Positions 8,787 through 17,555 of a DNA stretch of 64,000 nt are shown here, piece by piece. The notes under the pieces are model-generated. The model saw only the letters and a program-made list of their open reading frames with translations. It ran no database searches and was not told the origin of the DNA. Numbering within the stretch: position 1 is the stretch's first letter; each line of letters opens with the position of its first letter. The stretch covers positions 186,001 to 250,000 of the forward strand of contig NZ_FRFA01000003.1 of the NCBI RefSeq assembly GCF_900143535.1, written 5' to 3'. Position numbers and translations under genes: made by a program. This stretch comes from Tateyamaria sp. Alg231-49 (GTDB lineage Bacteria; Pseudomonadota; Alphaproteobacteria; Rhodobacterales; Rhodobacteraceae).

Positions 8787-9131
8787 ATGTTCCCATTCAC
8801 CTTCGCCCCGCATTTCGAATACCCGCTGTCCGGCAACATCACCCAAGCCATCACCCCCAACTTTGGCGAGATCGAAGGGGTGCCGGAGGTCGAGCACGAG
8901 GTGATCACGTCCGTGGCCAGCTATGGCAAGCAGTTGGGCAAACTGACCGAGGCGTTGCTGCTGGTGGCGGACAAGATGGGGGTCGAAGGGAAAGAGATCG
9001 ACGACCTGCGCGAGATTGCGGTTGGGGTGAAAGAGGCGAAGGGGCGCGCGTTGGACGCGGTGAAGGCGCGGGCGGAGAAGGTGAGGGATAGGGTGGAGGT
9101 TTTGGAAGAAGGCCAGAAATTGCAGGAGTGA
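8787..9131 (+). CDS. Conserved-type small cytosolic protein with coiled coil
   Basis: A 114-residue protein beginning MFPFTFAPHFEYPLSGNI, with an AGGAGA ribosome site eight bases before ATG 8787. There is no signal peptide or membrane segment. The C-terminal two thirds (LGKLTEALLLVADKMGVEG to the end) are helical with heptad-like Leu/Val and charged residues, suggesting a coiled coil and oligomerisation. No function can be named. It stands alone. Confidence 0.65.
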   Translation: MFPFTFAPHFEYPLSGNITQAITPNFGEIEGVPEVEHEVITSVASYGKQLGKLTEALLLVADKMGVEGKEIDDLREIAVGVKEAKGRALDAVKARAEKVRDRVEVLEEGQKLQE

Positions 9132-9318
9132 ACTCATGGGTCGGGCTTCGGACCCAGCCCACCCTTGATAGCATGGTCGGCTAACCCAAAATGTTTGAGA
9201 CACCCCTGCAAACTATTGATTATGACATAATATGCATATGGCGAAAGCTGGATCGCCTCCACATGAACCGAGTGCCGCTGCGCGATACGACTTTCGCGCA
9301 CTGGCATTCCTAAGCGCC

Positions 9319-9347
9319 CAAAATGGACGGATTAGCTGTCCATTTTG
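9319..9347 (-). terminator. Hairpin overlapping the lepA stop codon
   Basis: A perfect ten-base stem, CAAAATGGAC (9319–9328) with GTCCATTTTG (9338–9347), nine-base loop. On the minus strand the left arm encodes the last sense codons of lepA, the stop TAA (9332–9334) sits in the loop, and the right arm ends in TTTT. A terminating ribosome would cover one arm, so termination may be tied to translation. Confidence 0.6.
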
Positions 9348-11128
9348 AGTGCGCTTATGAATGCCTCCTGCGGGATATCCACTTTCCCGAACTGGCGCAT
9401 CTTCTTCTTGCCGGCCTTCTGTTTGTCCAGCAATTTCCGTTTCCGGGTGGCGTCCCCCCCGTAACACTTGGCGGTCACATCTTTCCGCATCGCTGACAGG
9501 GTCTCGCGAGCGATCACCTTGCCCCCAATCGCCGCCTGAATCGGAATCTTGAACATGTGGCGCGGGATCAAGTCCTTGAGCTTTTCCACCATCGCCCGCC
9601 CCCGCATCTCTGCCCGGTCGCGGTGCACCATCATCGACAGCGCGTCCACGGGTTCATCGTTCACGAGGATCGACATCTTGACCAGATTGTCTTCGCGGTA
9701 ACCCGTCAGTTGGTAGTCAAAGGACGCATAGCCCTTGGTCACCGATTTCAGTCGGTCATAGAAATCAAACACCACCTCGTTCAGCGGCAGGTCATAGACC
9801 GTCATCGCCCGGGACCCCGCATAGGTCAGGTCCATCTGGATGCCGCGCCGTTCCTGACACAGCTTGAGCACGTCACCGAGGTATTCGTCGGGCACAAGGA
9901 TCGTCGCCTTGATCCGGGGTTCTTCCACGTGGTCGATCGTGCTCGGGTCAGGCATGTCGGCGGGGTTGTGCAGTTCGGTCATCGACCCGTCACGCTCGTA
10001 GACATGATAGATCACCGACGGTGCAGTCGTGATCAGTTCGATGTCATATTCCCGCTCAATCCGGTCGCGGATCACTTCGAGGTGCAAGAGCCCAAGGAAC
10101 CCGCAGCGGAAGCCAAAGCCCAAGGCGGCGGAGGTTTCCATTTCAAAGCTGAAGGAGGCGTCATTCAGCGCCAGTTTGTCGATAGCGTCGCGCAAGTCTT
10201 CGAATTCGTTGCTGTCCACGGGGAACAGCCCACAGAAAACCACAGGTTGCGCAGGCTTAAAGCCGGGCAGCGGTTCCACGTTTTGACGTTCGTGCGTGAT
10301 CGTATCGCCCACGCGTGTGTCGCGCACCTGTTTGATCGACGCCGTCAGGAATCCGATTTCACCGGGCCCAAGGCTGTCCACCACCTGCATTTCGGGGCGG
10401 AACACGCCGATGCGGTCCACGTGGTGCACGGTGTTGTTGGAAAGGAACTTGACCTTCTCGCCCTTTTTCAGCCGCCCATCGATGATGCGCACCAGAACGA
10501 TGACGCCCAGATAGCTGTCATACCATGAATCCACCAGCATCGCCTTGAGCGGCGCATCGGGGTCGCCCTTGGGCGCGGGCAAGTGTTCGACGATGGCCTC
10601 AAGGGTTTCGGTGATCCCCTGCCCGGTCTTGGCCGACACCTGAATGGCGCCAGAGGCATCGATCCCGATCACGTCTTCGATCTGTTCGGCCACGCGATCA
10701 CAATCAGCGGCAGGCAGGTCGATCTTGTTGAGAATAGGGACAATTTCGTGATCCGCATCGATGGCGTGATAGACATTGGCCAGCGTCTGCGCCTCAACCC
10801 CCTGAGACGCATCAACAACCAGCAAAGACCCCTCGACCGCGCGCATCGAACGGCTGACCTCATAGGCAAAGTCCACGTGGCCGGGCGTGTCGATCAGGTT
10901 CAGCACATAGGCCTCGCCGTTTGCGGCGGTGTAGTCGATGCGCACCGTGTTGGCCTTGATCGTGATCCCGCGCTCCCGCTCGATGTCCATACTGTCGAGC
11001 AGTTGCGCCTTCATATCCCGTTCCGAGACCGTGTTGGTCGACTGGATCAAGCGGTCAGCGAGCGTGGATTTCCCGTGGTCGATATGGGCGACGATGGAGA
11101 AATTGCGGATATGTGAAAGCGGTATCAT
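9332..11128 (-). CDS. lepA: Elongation factor 4 (LepA), ribosome back-translocase GTPase
   Basis: A 598-residue protein, the usual LepA length. The GTPase motifs are in order: AHIDHGKST (P-loop, 14–22), RGITI (switch I), DTPGH (G3) and NKID (G4). The C-terminal region has the LepA-specific ending ([31 protein letters not shown]). LepA acts on stalled or mispositioned ribosomes and in subunit biogenesis. ATG 11128 gives the family-typical start [18 protein letters not shown]; a longer in-frame start at 11185 would add 19 unlikely residues. Confidence 0.97.
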   Translation of the reverse strand: MIPLSHIRNFSIVAHIDHGKSTLADRLIQSTNTVSERDMKAQLLDSMDIERERGITIKANTVRIDYTAANGEAYVLNLIDTPGHVDFAYEVSRSMRAVEGSLLVVDASQGVEAQTLANVYHAIDADHEIVPILNKIDLPAADCDRVAEQIEDVIGIDASGAIQVSAKTGQGITETLEAIVEHLPAPKGDPDAPLKAMLVDSWYDSYLGVIVLVRIIDGRLKKGEKVKFLSNNTVHHVDRIGVFRPEMQVVDSLGPGEIGFLTASIKQVRDTRVGDTITHERQNVEPLPGFKPAQPVVFCGLFPVDSNEFEDLRDAIDKLALNDASFSFEMETSAALGFGFRCGFLGLLHLEVIRDRIEREYDIELITTAPSVIYHVYERDGSMTELHNPADMPDPSTIDHVEEPRIKATILVPDEYLGDVLKLCQERRGIQMDLTYAGSRAMTVYDLPLNEVVFDFYDRLKSVTKGYASFDYQLTGYREDNLVKMSILVNDEPVDALSMMVHRDRAEMRGRAMVEKLKDLIPRHMFKIPIQAAIGGKVIARETLSAMRKDVTAKCYGGDATRKRKLLDKQKAGKKKMRQFGKVDIPQEAFISALKMDS

Positions 11129-11260
11129 GGGATGGGATATGTCGCGGAACGCCGGGTTGGTCAATGGCCCGGAGGGTCGCGGCACGCAACGGACCGTGGG
11201 GTGCTTTCGACGGACAGCGCAAATCGAGGGTTAACGCCCATATTTTATGGAGAATCGGAC

Positions 11261-11304
11261 ATGCACAGGGCGTGCACAAGGTGTGCACCGGCTGTGCACG
11301 GTTT
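11261..11304. repeat. Four tandem 11-base repeats, RTGCACNNNNN
   Basis: Units start at 11261 (ATGCACAGGGC), 11272 (GTGCACAAGGT), 11283 (GTGCACCGGCT) and 11294 (GTGCACGGTTT). The self-complementary GTGCAC core recurs every 11 bases, one helical turn, so all copies face the same side of the DNA. It lies in the 485-base gap between lepA and the Hint gene. Confidence 0.6.
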
Positions 11305-11335
11305 GGTGGGTTAACAGGGAGTGCGGTGGGGTTTG

Positions 11336-11350
11336 TTAAGGAGGGGTTAA
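11336..11350. promoter_or_regulatory. CtrA-type box TTAA-N7-TTAA
   Basis: TTAA (11336–11339), seven bases, TTAA (11347–11350): the full CtrA half-site spacing of alphaproteobacteria. It is 264 bases before the Hint-domain gene and 208 bases before lepA. In GC-rich DNA a chance match somewhere in 64 kb is possible, so this is a candidate only. The rest of the 11129–11613 gap holds several isolated TTAA tetramers and no gene. Confidence 0.4.
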
Positions 11351-11613
11351 GCGGTTTGCCGCACGGCGGCAGCCAACACCTTAACCTCGGACACTTCTGA
11401 GATCGTTAAGCAGTTTTGTTGTGGGGGCGCACATCGTACGGTCTTTTTCGCACTCACTCCGCCTGGGCATTGGCTGTGCTCAATTTCAGCCCGTACACGC
11501 GATCAAGCTGCTGTTAAAAAATCACCCCGCGTTCAGAAAAATCACCTTTCTGCCCAAGTCTCGACACGACAAACCGGCATAGGTCGTTGAAAAAGACGTA
11601 TTGAGCGCAAGGC

Positions 11614-12645
11614 ATGGCCGATTATGACATCTATGTTCTTGATGAAAGCGACATCACGCTCAGTGATGGCGCCATTCTGGATGGTGTCAATCAGGGCGAT
11701 GGTAGCCATCTGCTAGGGATTGAGATCACGCTCAACGACAACGCGTGGCGCCCGATTTCGATCACGGATGATGACGACAATTTTCAGGACAGTGACAGTT
11801 CGCAGCGGCTGGACGGAGCACAGACGGTGGACGGGGTCACATATGACTCGGGCACAACTGTAGAAGCCGAATTTTCCTTTGTTGTGACAGACGGCACCAA
11901 CTCTTGGACGCTGGTGGCGTTCAACGTCAACAATTCCAACCCTGCCTATGGGACGGTCGAGGGGCTCGCCTTTGTCGGTGACCCGGGGAACTTTCCACCC
12001 GTCGGTGTGACCCTGACTGTCACCAGCACACTGGAAGGGCCCAGTTTTGACTCCGGTGACTACACCACCCCTATCTGTTTTGCAGAGGGTACGCTGATCG
12101 ACACGCCGGATGGCCCATGCCCCATTGAGACGATTGCTGCAGGCGATCTGGTGACCACCGCATCCGGTGTCGCAATGCCGGTGCGCTGGCGCGGGGCGCG
12201 CCGGGTCGCACGCAAAGGCCCTTTTGCCTCGGTTGTTTTTGCACCCGACGCCATCGGCAATACGGATCCCCTTGAAACCTCTCAACAGCATCGGGTGTTG
12301 GTCACCGGCTGGAAGGCTGAATTGTTGTTTGGTGTGCCTGAGGTTTTGGTTGCCGCGGTCCATCTGGTCAACGATCACAGCGTGCGCCTGCGTCATGGCG
12401 GCTGTGTAAGCTATCATCACCTACTCCTTGATAGCCATCAGTTGGTTTGTGCCGGTGGTGCATGGACGGAAACCTTGCTGCCCGGACCCGAAGCGTTGCA
12501 CAGCATGACACCTAAGGCCCGCAAAGAGGTGCTGAGCCTCTTTCCTGAACTGGCCGAGAAATTTCAGCGGGTTGATCAGAAGAATTGCGCTCAAAGCATT
12601 CTGCCCGTGCTTAAATCCCATGAAGTTCGTTCCTTTTTGCCCTGA
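11614..12645 (+). CDS. Hint-domain (Hedgehog/intein-type) protein
   Basis: A 343-residue protein. The N-terminal 150 residues are Asp/Ser/Thr-rich and strand-like (ITLSDGAILDG, SDSSQRLDG), resembling extracellular RTX-like or beta-sandwich regions. From about 153 it has a Hint_2-type module: CFAEGTLIDTPDGPCPIETI with the nucleophilic Cys, GDLVTT, and LETSQQHRVLVTG with the conserved His. Such modules self-process or ligate; many Roseobacter copies are at the end of secreted proteins. No signal peptide is visible, so export, if any, would be type I. The ATG has only a weak ribosome site (GCAAGG). Confidence 0.8.
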   Translation: MADYDIYVLDESDITLSDGAILDGVNQGDGSHLLGIEITLNDNAWRPISITDDDDNFQDSDSSQRLDGAQTVDGVTYDSGTTVEAEFSFVVTDGTNSWTLVAFNVNNSNPAYGTVEGLAFVGDPGNFPPVGVTLTVTSTLEGPSFDSGDYTTPICFAEGTLIDTPDGPCPIETIAAGDLVTTASGVAMPVRWRGARRVARKGPFASVVFAPDAIGNTDPLETSQQHRVLVTGWKAELLFGVPEVLVAAVHLVNDHSVRLRHGGCVSYHHLLLDSHQLVCAGGAWTETLLPGPEALHSMTPKARKEVLSLFPELAEKFQRVDQKNCAQSILPVLKSHEVRSFLP

Positions 12646-12745
12646 TTTGGCGCAAAATGGGAACGTGAATTGCCCCCGCCTCCGAAATTCGACATACTCT
12701 GTTCCATTCAGAGCGGCAGAACCCGCCAGAGCAGAGGTGACATTT

Positions 12746-13108
12746 ATGAACCAGAACACGTGTCTGATCGCTGCGATTTGCGCTATCGCGCTTGTGGGCT
12801 GTTCGAGCAGCGGTTCACGCTCGTCTGCCGTCAATCCAACGATCGCCCCTGCGGTGATGTTTTCCACTGGCCCCATCTACAGCGCATGCCGCAAGGCAGA
12901 CCGGAAGCAGGCCAGTCGTTCTCAGTGCGGATGTGTGCAGGCGGTGGCCAACCAGTCGCTTGATCCATCCGATCAGCGCCGGGGGGCTGGCTTTTTCACT
13001 GATCCGCAAAAGGCGCAGGATGTGCGCACTTCTGAGCGCTCTATAGACGAACGGTTCTGGCTGCGTTGGAAGGCTTATGGGGACAAGGCCGCGCAGATTT
13101 GCGCGTAA
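12746..13108 (+). CDS. Small lipoprotein of unknown function
   Basis: A 120-residue protein with a lipoprotein signal: hydrophobic core IAAICAIALVG followed by the lipobox LVGC (Cys19). The mature part includes GPIYSACRKADRKQASRSQCGCVQAVANQ in pieces and has four further Cys residues. GAGGTGA sits eight bases before ATG 12746. I recall similar Roseobacter proteins being labelled 'arginine transporter' in databases, without evidence in the sequence for transport. It follows the Hint gene by 100 bases. Confidence 0.7.
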   Translation: MNQNTCLIAAICAIALVGCSSSGSRSSAVNPTIAPAVMFSTGPIYSACRKADRKQASRSQCGCVQAVANQSLDPSDQRRGAGFFTDPQKAQDVRTSERSIDERFWLRWKAYGDKAAQICA

Positions 13109-13115
13109 CCCCGAC

Positions 13116-13697
13116 TTACAGATCGCGCATCCACATTTGCAGCGGCTTGGCCGTCTCGGCCGTCTGATCCACATCTTGCCATTTAAAATGTGCGACCACC
13201 CCGGGCAGGCGCGCATAACCGCGTTTTTTCCAAAACGGTTCAAGCGCACGGTAAGCGGGCGGTTTCAGAGGATGATCCGGCGGACGCACAACGCCGGCAA
13301 AGCAGATTTTCTCAAACCCCATGCCCCGCGCATAATCCTCGCGCGCATCAAAGAATTGGTGCCCGATACCACGTCCCCGATAGCGCGGTAATAGGACACT
13401 TTCCCCACAATAAAATATAGTGTCGATGTCAAATGGTGTGCCATCAAATGCTTCGGCAAAGTCTTCGGCATGTTCCGACAACGGCGCCCCTGTCGACGCT
13501 CCGATCAACCAGTCACCGTCATAGACAGCCAGCGCAATTGCTTTCTCGGATATCTCATAGGCTTGCAGGTAGGTCCGCTCGTACTCCATCGTGCCTTGGT
13601 AAAGGTAGGGCCAGTCGCGGAAGACTGCGATGCGCAGGCAGGCAATGTCATCAAGGGCATCTGACAGTGCTGATCCGGTCAGCATCTCGACCTTCAT
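13116..13697 (-). CDS. GNAT family N-acetyltransferase
   Basis: A 193-residue acetyltransferase. The acetyl-CoA loop is LLPRYRGRGIGHQFFDARED (R/Q-x-x-G-x-G/A, RGRGIG), preceded by the strand IFYCGESVL. ATG 13697 gives the ATGA overlap with the upstream NTF2-like gene, so it is preferred over an ATG 21 bases upstream. The substrate is unknown. It is the last gene of the minus-strand run from the UPF0262 gene. Confidence 0.8.
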   Translation of the reverse strand: MKVEMLTGSALSDALDDIACLRIAVFRDWPYLYQGTMEYERTYLQAYEISEKAIALAVYDGDWLIGASTGAPLSEHAEDFAEAFDGTPFDIDTIFYCGESVLLPRYRGRGIGHQFFDAREDYARGMGFEKICFAGVVRPPDHPLKPPAYRALEPFWKKRGYARLPGVVAHFKWQDVDQTAETAKPLQMWMRDL

Positions 13698-14086
13698 GTG
13701 CTGACCTGCCGCATCCAATCTGCGAGGTTGTAATAAGTGGTCACCCGAGAAATGCGCCCGCCAGCCAGGTCAAAAAACGACCCTGCAGGCAAGGTATAGG
13801 TTTGGCCGTGCGCCTCTGGCAGGCCTGTGTCGCTCGCGAGATAGGTGCCATTCACGACGTATTCCGCAGCTGCGCGACTGCCGGACGGATCTGTCAGGAT
13901 CACCATGTCACTCAGGTGCTCATCATAGCATCGCGACATATGCTCACAAAACGCGGCAAAAGCGGCCTTGCCCGTCCGCACCTGCCCCTCATTGACGTGA
14001 TGGGCCAAATCCTCGGTCAGGCAGGCCAGCATCGCGTCGGTGTCACCCGCGTTAAAGGCCTCGAAATAGCGCGCGACGACCTCCAT
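13694..14086 (-). CDS. NTF2-like / ketosteroid-isomerase-related protein
   Basis: A 130-residue cone-fold protein (VARYFEAFNAGDTDAMLACLTEDLAHHV at the N-terminus; GGRISRVTTYYNLADWM at the C-terminus), the usual SnoaL/NTF2 length. ATG 14086 overlaps the phosphatase stop as TGATG; a GTG three bases earlier is equally coupled. The partner or substrate is unknown. Confidence 0.78.
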   Translation of the reverse strand: MEVVARYFEAFNAGDTDAMLACLTEDLAHHVNEGQVRTGKAAFAAFCEHMSRCYDEHLSDMVILTDPSGSRAAAEYVVNGTYLASDTGLPEAHGQTYTLPAGSFFDLAGGRISRVTTYYNLADWMRQVST

Positions 14087-14547
14087 CACGCCCCCGCCTG
14101 TGCCGGGCCCCAGCGGTCCGTCAAACGCGTGATGATCTGATCGCGGGCAGAACGATAACTCTCAAGCTTGGCTTCGCGCGTCTCACCAAGGCCAGTGGGG
14201 TCAAGGATCGGCCAGTATTCGACTTCGAGGTGGTAATACCGCGTCAACTCCAGTGCGCGGCGTTGGCTGGCCGGGGACAGCGCCACCACAAGATCAAAGG
14301 AAGACAGGTCATCCCCCCACTCTTCCATTTCGTCGAAACTGCGAGAGCGATGGCGGCTGAGTTCCACACCCAGCTCCTGACAGACGGCAATGGAAAACCC
14401 GTCGATCTCCATGTCATTCTTGACCCCCACGGACTGCACATAAGTGCCTTGCCCGTAGTATTTCTTCATGATCCCCTCGGCCATGGGGGACCGGACCGCA
14501 TTGTGATCACAGCAAAAGAGCACGGATTGCGGTAGGGTTTCAGTCAT
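14086..14547 (-). CDS. Low-molecular-weight protein tyrosine phosphatase-like protein
   Basis: A 153-residue protein with the CX5R(S) P-loop FCCDHNAVRSPMAEG (Cys13, Arg19) near the N-terminus and a DPTG motif (about residue 115) at the position of the general-acid Asp of LMW-PTPases. The first part of the loop is unusual (CCDHNAVRS instead of CxGNxCRS), seen in alphaproteobacterial members next to UPF0262. It begins directly after the UPF0262 stop codon with no gap. A phosphotyrosine or arsenate-reductase-type role is possible. Confidence 0.82.
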   Translation of the reverse strand: MTETLPQSVLFCCDHNAVRSPMAEGIMKKYYGQGTYVQSVGVKNDMEIDGFSIAVCQELGVELSRHRSRSFDEMEEWGDDLSSFDLVVALSPASQRRALELTRYYHLEVEYWPILDPTGLGETREAKLESYRSARDQIITRLTDRWGPAQAGA

Positions 14548-15027
14548 TTATCCACCAAAGTGCAGGACACAAATCAGGGTGAACAGGCGGCGGGCCGTGT
14601 CTGTGTCGACCTCGGCTTTGCCTTCCAGACGCTCTTGAAGAACGCGACTGCCTTCGTTGTGAATCCCGCGCCGGGCCATGTCGATGGTTTCGATCTGCGA
14701 AGGAGGCAGTTTTTTCACCGCCTCAAAGTAGCTTTCGCAGATCTGAAAGTAGTCTTTGACCACTTGCCGGAACGGCCCGAGGGACAGGTGAAACTCCGCC
14801 GCCTTTTCTGCGCTTTGCGTCTCCACATCAAAGACAAGGCGCTTATCGCGGATCGACAAACCCACCACGTACGGGCCTTCGGGAACGGCACGTCCGTCGC
14901 GAGCGGGTAGAACAAAAGTGTTGTCTTCCAGCAAGTCGAAGATGGCCACTTTCCGCTCCTGCTCGATCTCGGGCGTCGGCGGCGGCAGGTTGGCGTCATC
15001 AAGGGTTATCTGGGCGATACGAGTCAT
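14548..15027 (-). CDS. UPF0262 family protein
   Basis: A 159-residue cytosolic protein matching the alphaproteobacterial UPF0262 family: start TRIAQITLDD, central RLVFDVETQS and FHLSLGPFRQVVKDYF, and the C-terminal RRLFTLICVLHFGG. Function is unknown. The gene order hisD–UPF0262–LMW phosphatase is the usual one in Rhodobacterales, which supports the call. Confidence 0.88.
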   Translation of the reverse strand: MTRIAQITLDDANLPPPTPEIEQERKVAIFDLLEDNTFVLPARDGRAVPEGPYVVGLSIRDKRLVFDVETQSAEKAAEFHLSLGPFRQVVKDYFQICESYFEAVKKLPPSQIETIDMARRGIHNEGSRVLQERLEGKAEVDTDTARRLFTLICVLHFGG

Positions 15028-15130
15028 GAAAAAACAGCGGTCAGGTTACAAAGGGTCAGAAGCAAAGGCTTACGCAAGCACTCGCCGCAACACAATGGCG
15101 GAGTGCACGATTGCCTGCCTCACCGCGTCC

Positions 15131-15192
15131 CTCTTCTCTGATTTGAAAAAATCCCGGGGGACGCGCCGTAAGGCGAGGGGGGCTGGCCCCCT
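15131..15192 (-). repeat. Intergenic hairpin repeat after hisD (copy 1 of 3)
   Basis: Read on the minus strand, directly after the hisD stop: a hairpin GGGGGCCAGCCCCC, a GC-rich spacer, CCCCCGGGATTTTTTCA and AATCAGAGAAGA. The same design (GGGGG/CCCCC hairpin, then a GTATTTT-like run and an A/G-rich tail) occurs at 25015–25063 and, inverted, at 33310–33355. It can act as a transcription terminator or attenuator between hisD and the UPF0262 gene. Confidence 0.6.
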
Positions 15193-16500
15193 CTATTCGT
15201 TCAGCTTGCGCAACCGCGCCGTGACCGACAACCCATGCGCCTCAAGGCTTTCAGAGGCCGCAAGCCGCTCGGCCCCCGGCCCAATGGCGCGCAGGGCCTC
15301 GGGGCTCATCTGAGCAAGCGTGGTGCGTTTGACAAAGTCCATCACCGACAGACCGGAAGAAAAGCGCGCCGAGCGCGCGGTGGGCAAAACGTGATTGGGT
15401 CCGCCGATGTAGTCGCCGATGGCTTCAGGCGTCCACTGGCCAAGGAATATAGCGCCGGCATGGGTGATCTGTGCCGAGAGAGCCTCGGGGTCAGCCACAC
15501 ACAGTTCCAGATGCTCGGGCGCAATCCGGTCAGACAAGTCAGCGGCCACATCCAATGATGGCACCGTTACGATGGCCCCGAAATCCCGCCAGCTGGCCCC
15601 GGCAATCGCGCGCCGTTCCAGTGTTTCGAGACGTTTGTTCACCGCATCTGCTACCGCACGGCCAAATCCGGCATCCGTTGTGATCAGAAGCGATTGAGCG
15701 CTTTCGTCATGTTCGGCCTGACTGAGCAGATCGAGGGCGATCCAGTCCGGGTCGTTGTCTGCATCCGCAATCACCAGAATTTCGGAGGGGCCGGCAATCA
15801 TGTCGATGCCCACCTTGCCAAAGACCCGCCGCTTGGCGGCCGCGACAAAGGCATTGCCCGGCCCGGTGATCTTGTCCACGGGCGCAATGGTGTCCGTTCC
15901 ATAGGCCAGCGCTGCAATCGCCTGTGCCCCGCCAATGCGGTAAATCTCGTCCACGCCTGCAATCTGTGCGGCAAGCAGAACAAGTGGGTTCAGCACCCCG
16001 TCTGGTGTCGGCACTGTGATGGCAAGGCGCCCAACACCTGCGACTTTGGCAGGGATCGCATTCATCAAAACCGAGGACGGATAGCTCGCCAAACCGCCCG
16101 GAACATAAAGCCCAGCCGCCGATACAGGCGTCCAGCGCCAACCCAATGTGGCCCCCGCCTCATCTGTCCACTGGGCATCTTCCGGCATCTGGCGCGCGTG
16201 GTAGGCACGGATGCGTGTCGCAGCCAGTTCAAGGGCTGCGCGATCCGCGTCATCCACCTGCGCCGTTGCCACCGCAACCTCTTGAGGCGTGATCCGGAGG
16301 GTGTCAGGGGTCAGCGCAATCCGATCAAACCGTTCGGTCAGCGCAATCACCGCCGCATCCCCGCGCGCGCGCACATCCGCAATGATGTCTGCCACCACGG
16401 CATCCACATCCGGGCTGTCCTCGCGCTTGGCGTTCAGCAGCGCGGTAAAGCGGGCCTCGAAATCGGCATCACGATAGTCAAGAAACTGGGGCATTGGCAT
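15193..16500 (-). CDS. hisD: Histidinol dehydrogenase
   Basis: A 435-residue enzyme of full family length that performs the last two oxidations of histidine synthesis (L-histidinol to L-histidine, NAD+, Zn2+). Family motifs are present: YVPGGLASYPSSVLMNAIPAKVAG in pieces, IDMIAGPSEILVIAD, QAEHDESAQSLLITT (Zn/catalytic His and Gln), IAPEHLEL, and GPNHVLPTARSARFSSGLSV in pieces. No other his gene is nearby. It sits in the conserved murA–DUF2948–hisD block, here interrupted by a GNAT gene. Confidence 0.97.
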   Translation of the reverse strand: MPMPQFLDYRDADFEARFTALLNAKREDSPDVDAVVADIIADVRARGDAAVIALTERFDRIALTPDTLRITPQEVAVATAQVDDADRAALELAATRIRAYHARQMPEDAQWTDEAGATLGWRWTPVSAAGLYVPGGLASYPSSVLMNAIPAKVAGVGRLAITVPTPDGVLNPLVLLAAQIAGVDEIYRIGGAQAIAALAYGTDTIAPVDKITGPGNAFVAAAKRRVFGKVGIDMIAGPSEILVIADADNDPDWIALDLLSQAEHDESAQSLLITTDAGFGRAVADAVNKRLETLERRAIAGASWRDFGAIVTVPSLDVAADLSDRIAPEHLELCVADPEALSAQITHAGAIFLGQWTPEAIGDYIGGPNHVLPTARSARFSSGLSVMDFVKRTTLAQMSPEALRAIGPGAERLAASESLEAHGLSVTARLRKLNE

Positions 16501-16588
16501 TTCTCCGTCTCTTGGGGGACATAGCGGGCCGACGGGGTGGTCTCAAGATGGTGATATGAAAGGCGCAGCGTTCGTGCGCCACCCCGGG

Positions 16589-17095
16589 TCAGGGTCTTGC
16601 AAGGATGCGGATCATGATCAGGTCATCCTCGAACCCGTCCGCACCCGCAATCGCGTTGGGGATCTTGCCCGCCAGCTCAAATCCGTGACGCTCATAAAGC
16701 GCGATTGCGGCTGCATTTTCTACATAGACTGACAGCTCAAGCTGCCACACGCCCATACTCAGTGCGGCGTCAATCGTGGCCATCAACAACCCATCAGCAA
16801 CGCCTTGCCCACGGGCGTCCGGCACCACGTAGAGCGGGCCGATTTCGCCGCGATGCGCCGCGCGGGGCATTCCATGACGGTTGAGGCCGATCAGGCCAAC
16901 CGGAACCGTGTCCAAATAGGCCAGAAACCGATCGCCCTGCGAAAGCCGCGCCTTATCCTCGTCAACCGGAACGGCCGCTGCCTCTTCTGCTGTGACAATA
17001 AAGGCCTGCGGGTGGCGCTCGATTCCATCCATTCGCAATGCCCGCCACACATCCACGTCATCCGGCGTTGCCGCGCGGATCACGAGGTCAGTCAT
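16589..17095 (-). CDS. GNAT family N-acetyltransferase (RimI/YhbS-like)
   Basis: A 168-residue acetyltransferase with the acetyl-CoA motif LYVVPDARGQGVADGLL (R/Q-x2-G-x-A/G) and the C-terminal ENAAAIALYERHGFE typical of RimI/YncA relatives. ATG 17095 overlaps the DUF2948 stop by eight bases. It is an extra gene between DUF2948 and hisD, which are usually adjacent in this order, so it was probably gained here (inference). The substrate is unknown. Confidence 0.85.
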   Translation of the reverse strand: MTDLVIRAATPDDVDVWRALRMDGIERHPQAFIVTAEEAAAVPVDEDKARLSQGDRFLAYLDTVPVGLIGLNRHGMPRAAHRGEIGPLYVVPDARGQGVADGLLMATIDAALSMGVWQLELSVYVENAAAIALYERHGFELAGKIPNAIAGADGFEDDLIMIRILARP

Positions 17096-17555
17096 CGTGT
17101 TCGGGCACAGATTTCGATGGCGCTGCATAGGGTCGGGTCACATCCTTCAGCGTCGCCTCAATCGCCTCGACCTGCAGCCTGATCGCGCCATCCCCGGCAA
17201 GGGTCAGCAGGATATGTCCCGCGCCGTCGGTCTCTTCCTCAAAGCTGATCGAAAGCAGGGACAGGATCAGGTCCTTGTCGCTGCGGTCGATGCCTTGGCT
17301 CGACACCGACAGCACCGTGTCAAAGGCCAGCACCGATTGCACCCGTTCGGGTGCGTGCCGACCGGCCCCTTGGTCTTCCCAGCGGAACCGGTTGATCAGC
17401 AGGGCAAAACGCCCTTGGCTGCGCGCATAGGTCATCTCGGTGATTGGGAATACGGCGTCTTGGGCAAGGGACGAGACCACTTGCAAATCGTCGCCGTCCA
17501 GCGCGCCGAGGTTCAGCGGGGCTTCGCGCCCATCTTCAAACCGTGCATCCGTCAT
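17088..17555 (-). CDS. DUF2948 family protein
   Basis: A 155-residue cytosolic protein of the DUF2948 family: [22 protein letters not shown], then [14 protein letters not shown], and [23 protein letters not shown] at the C-terminus. Function is unknown, but the family is almost always found directly after murA in Rhodobacterales. It overlaps murA by four bases, suggesting coupled expression. Confidence 0.88.
   Translation of the reverse strand: MTDARFEDGREAPLNLGALDGDDLQVVSSLAQDAVFPITEMTYARSQGRFALLINRFRWEDQGAGRHAPERVQSVLAFDTVLSVSSQGIDRSDKDLILSLLSISFEEETDGAGHILLTLAGDGAIRLQVEAIEATLKDVTRPYAAPSKSVPEHDD

Noticed and set aside
9557-10528. Plus-strand frame (323 codons) inside lepA
   Set aside because: Antisense shadow of a highly conserved GTPase gene.
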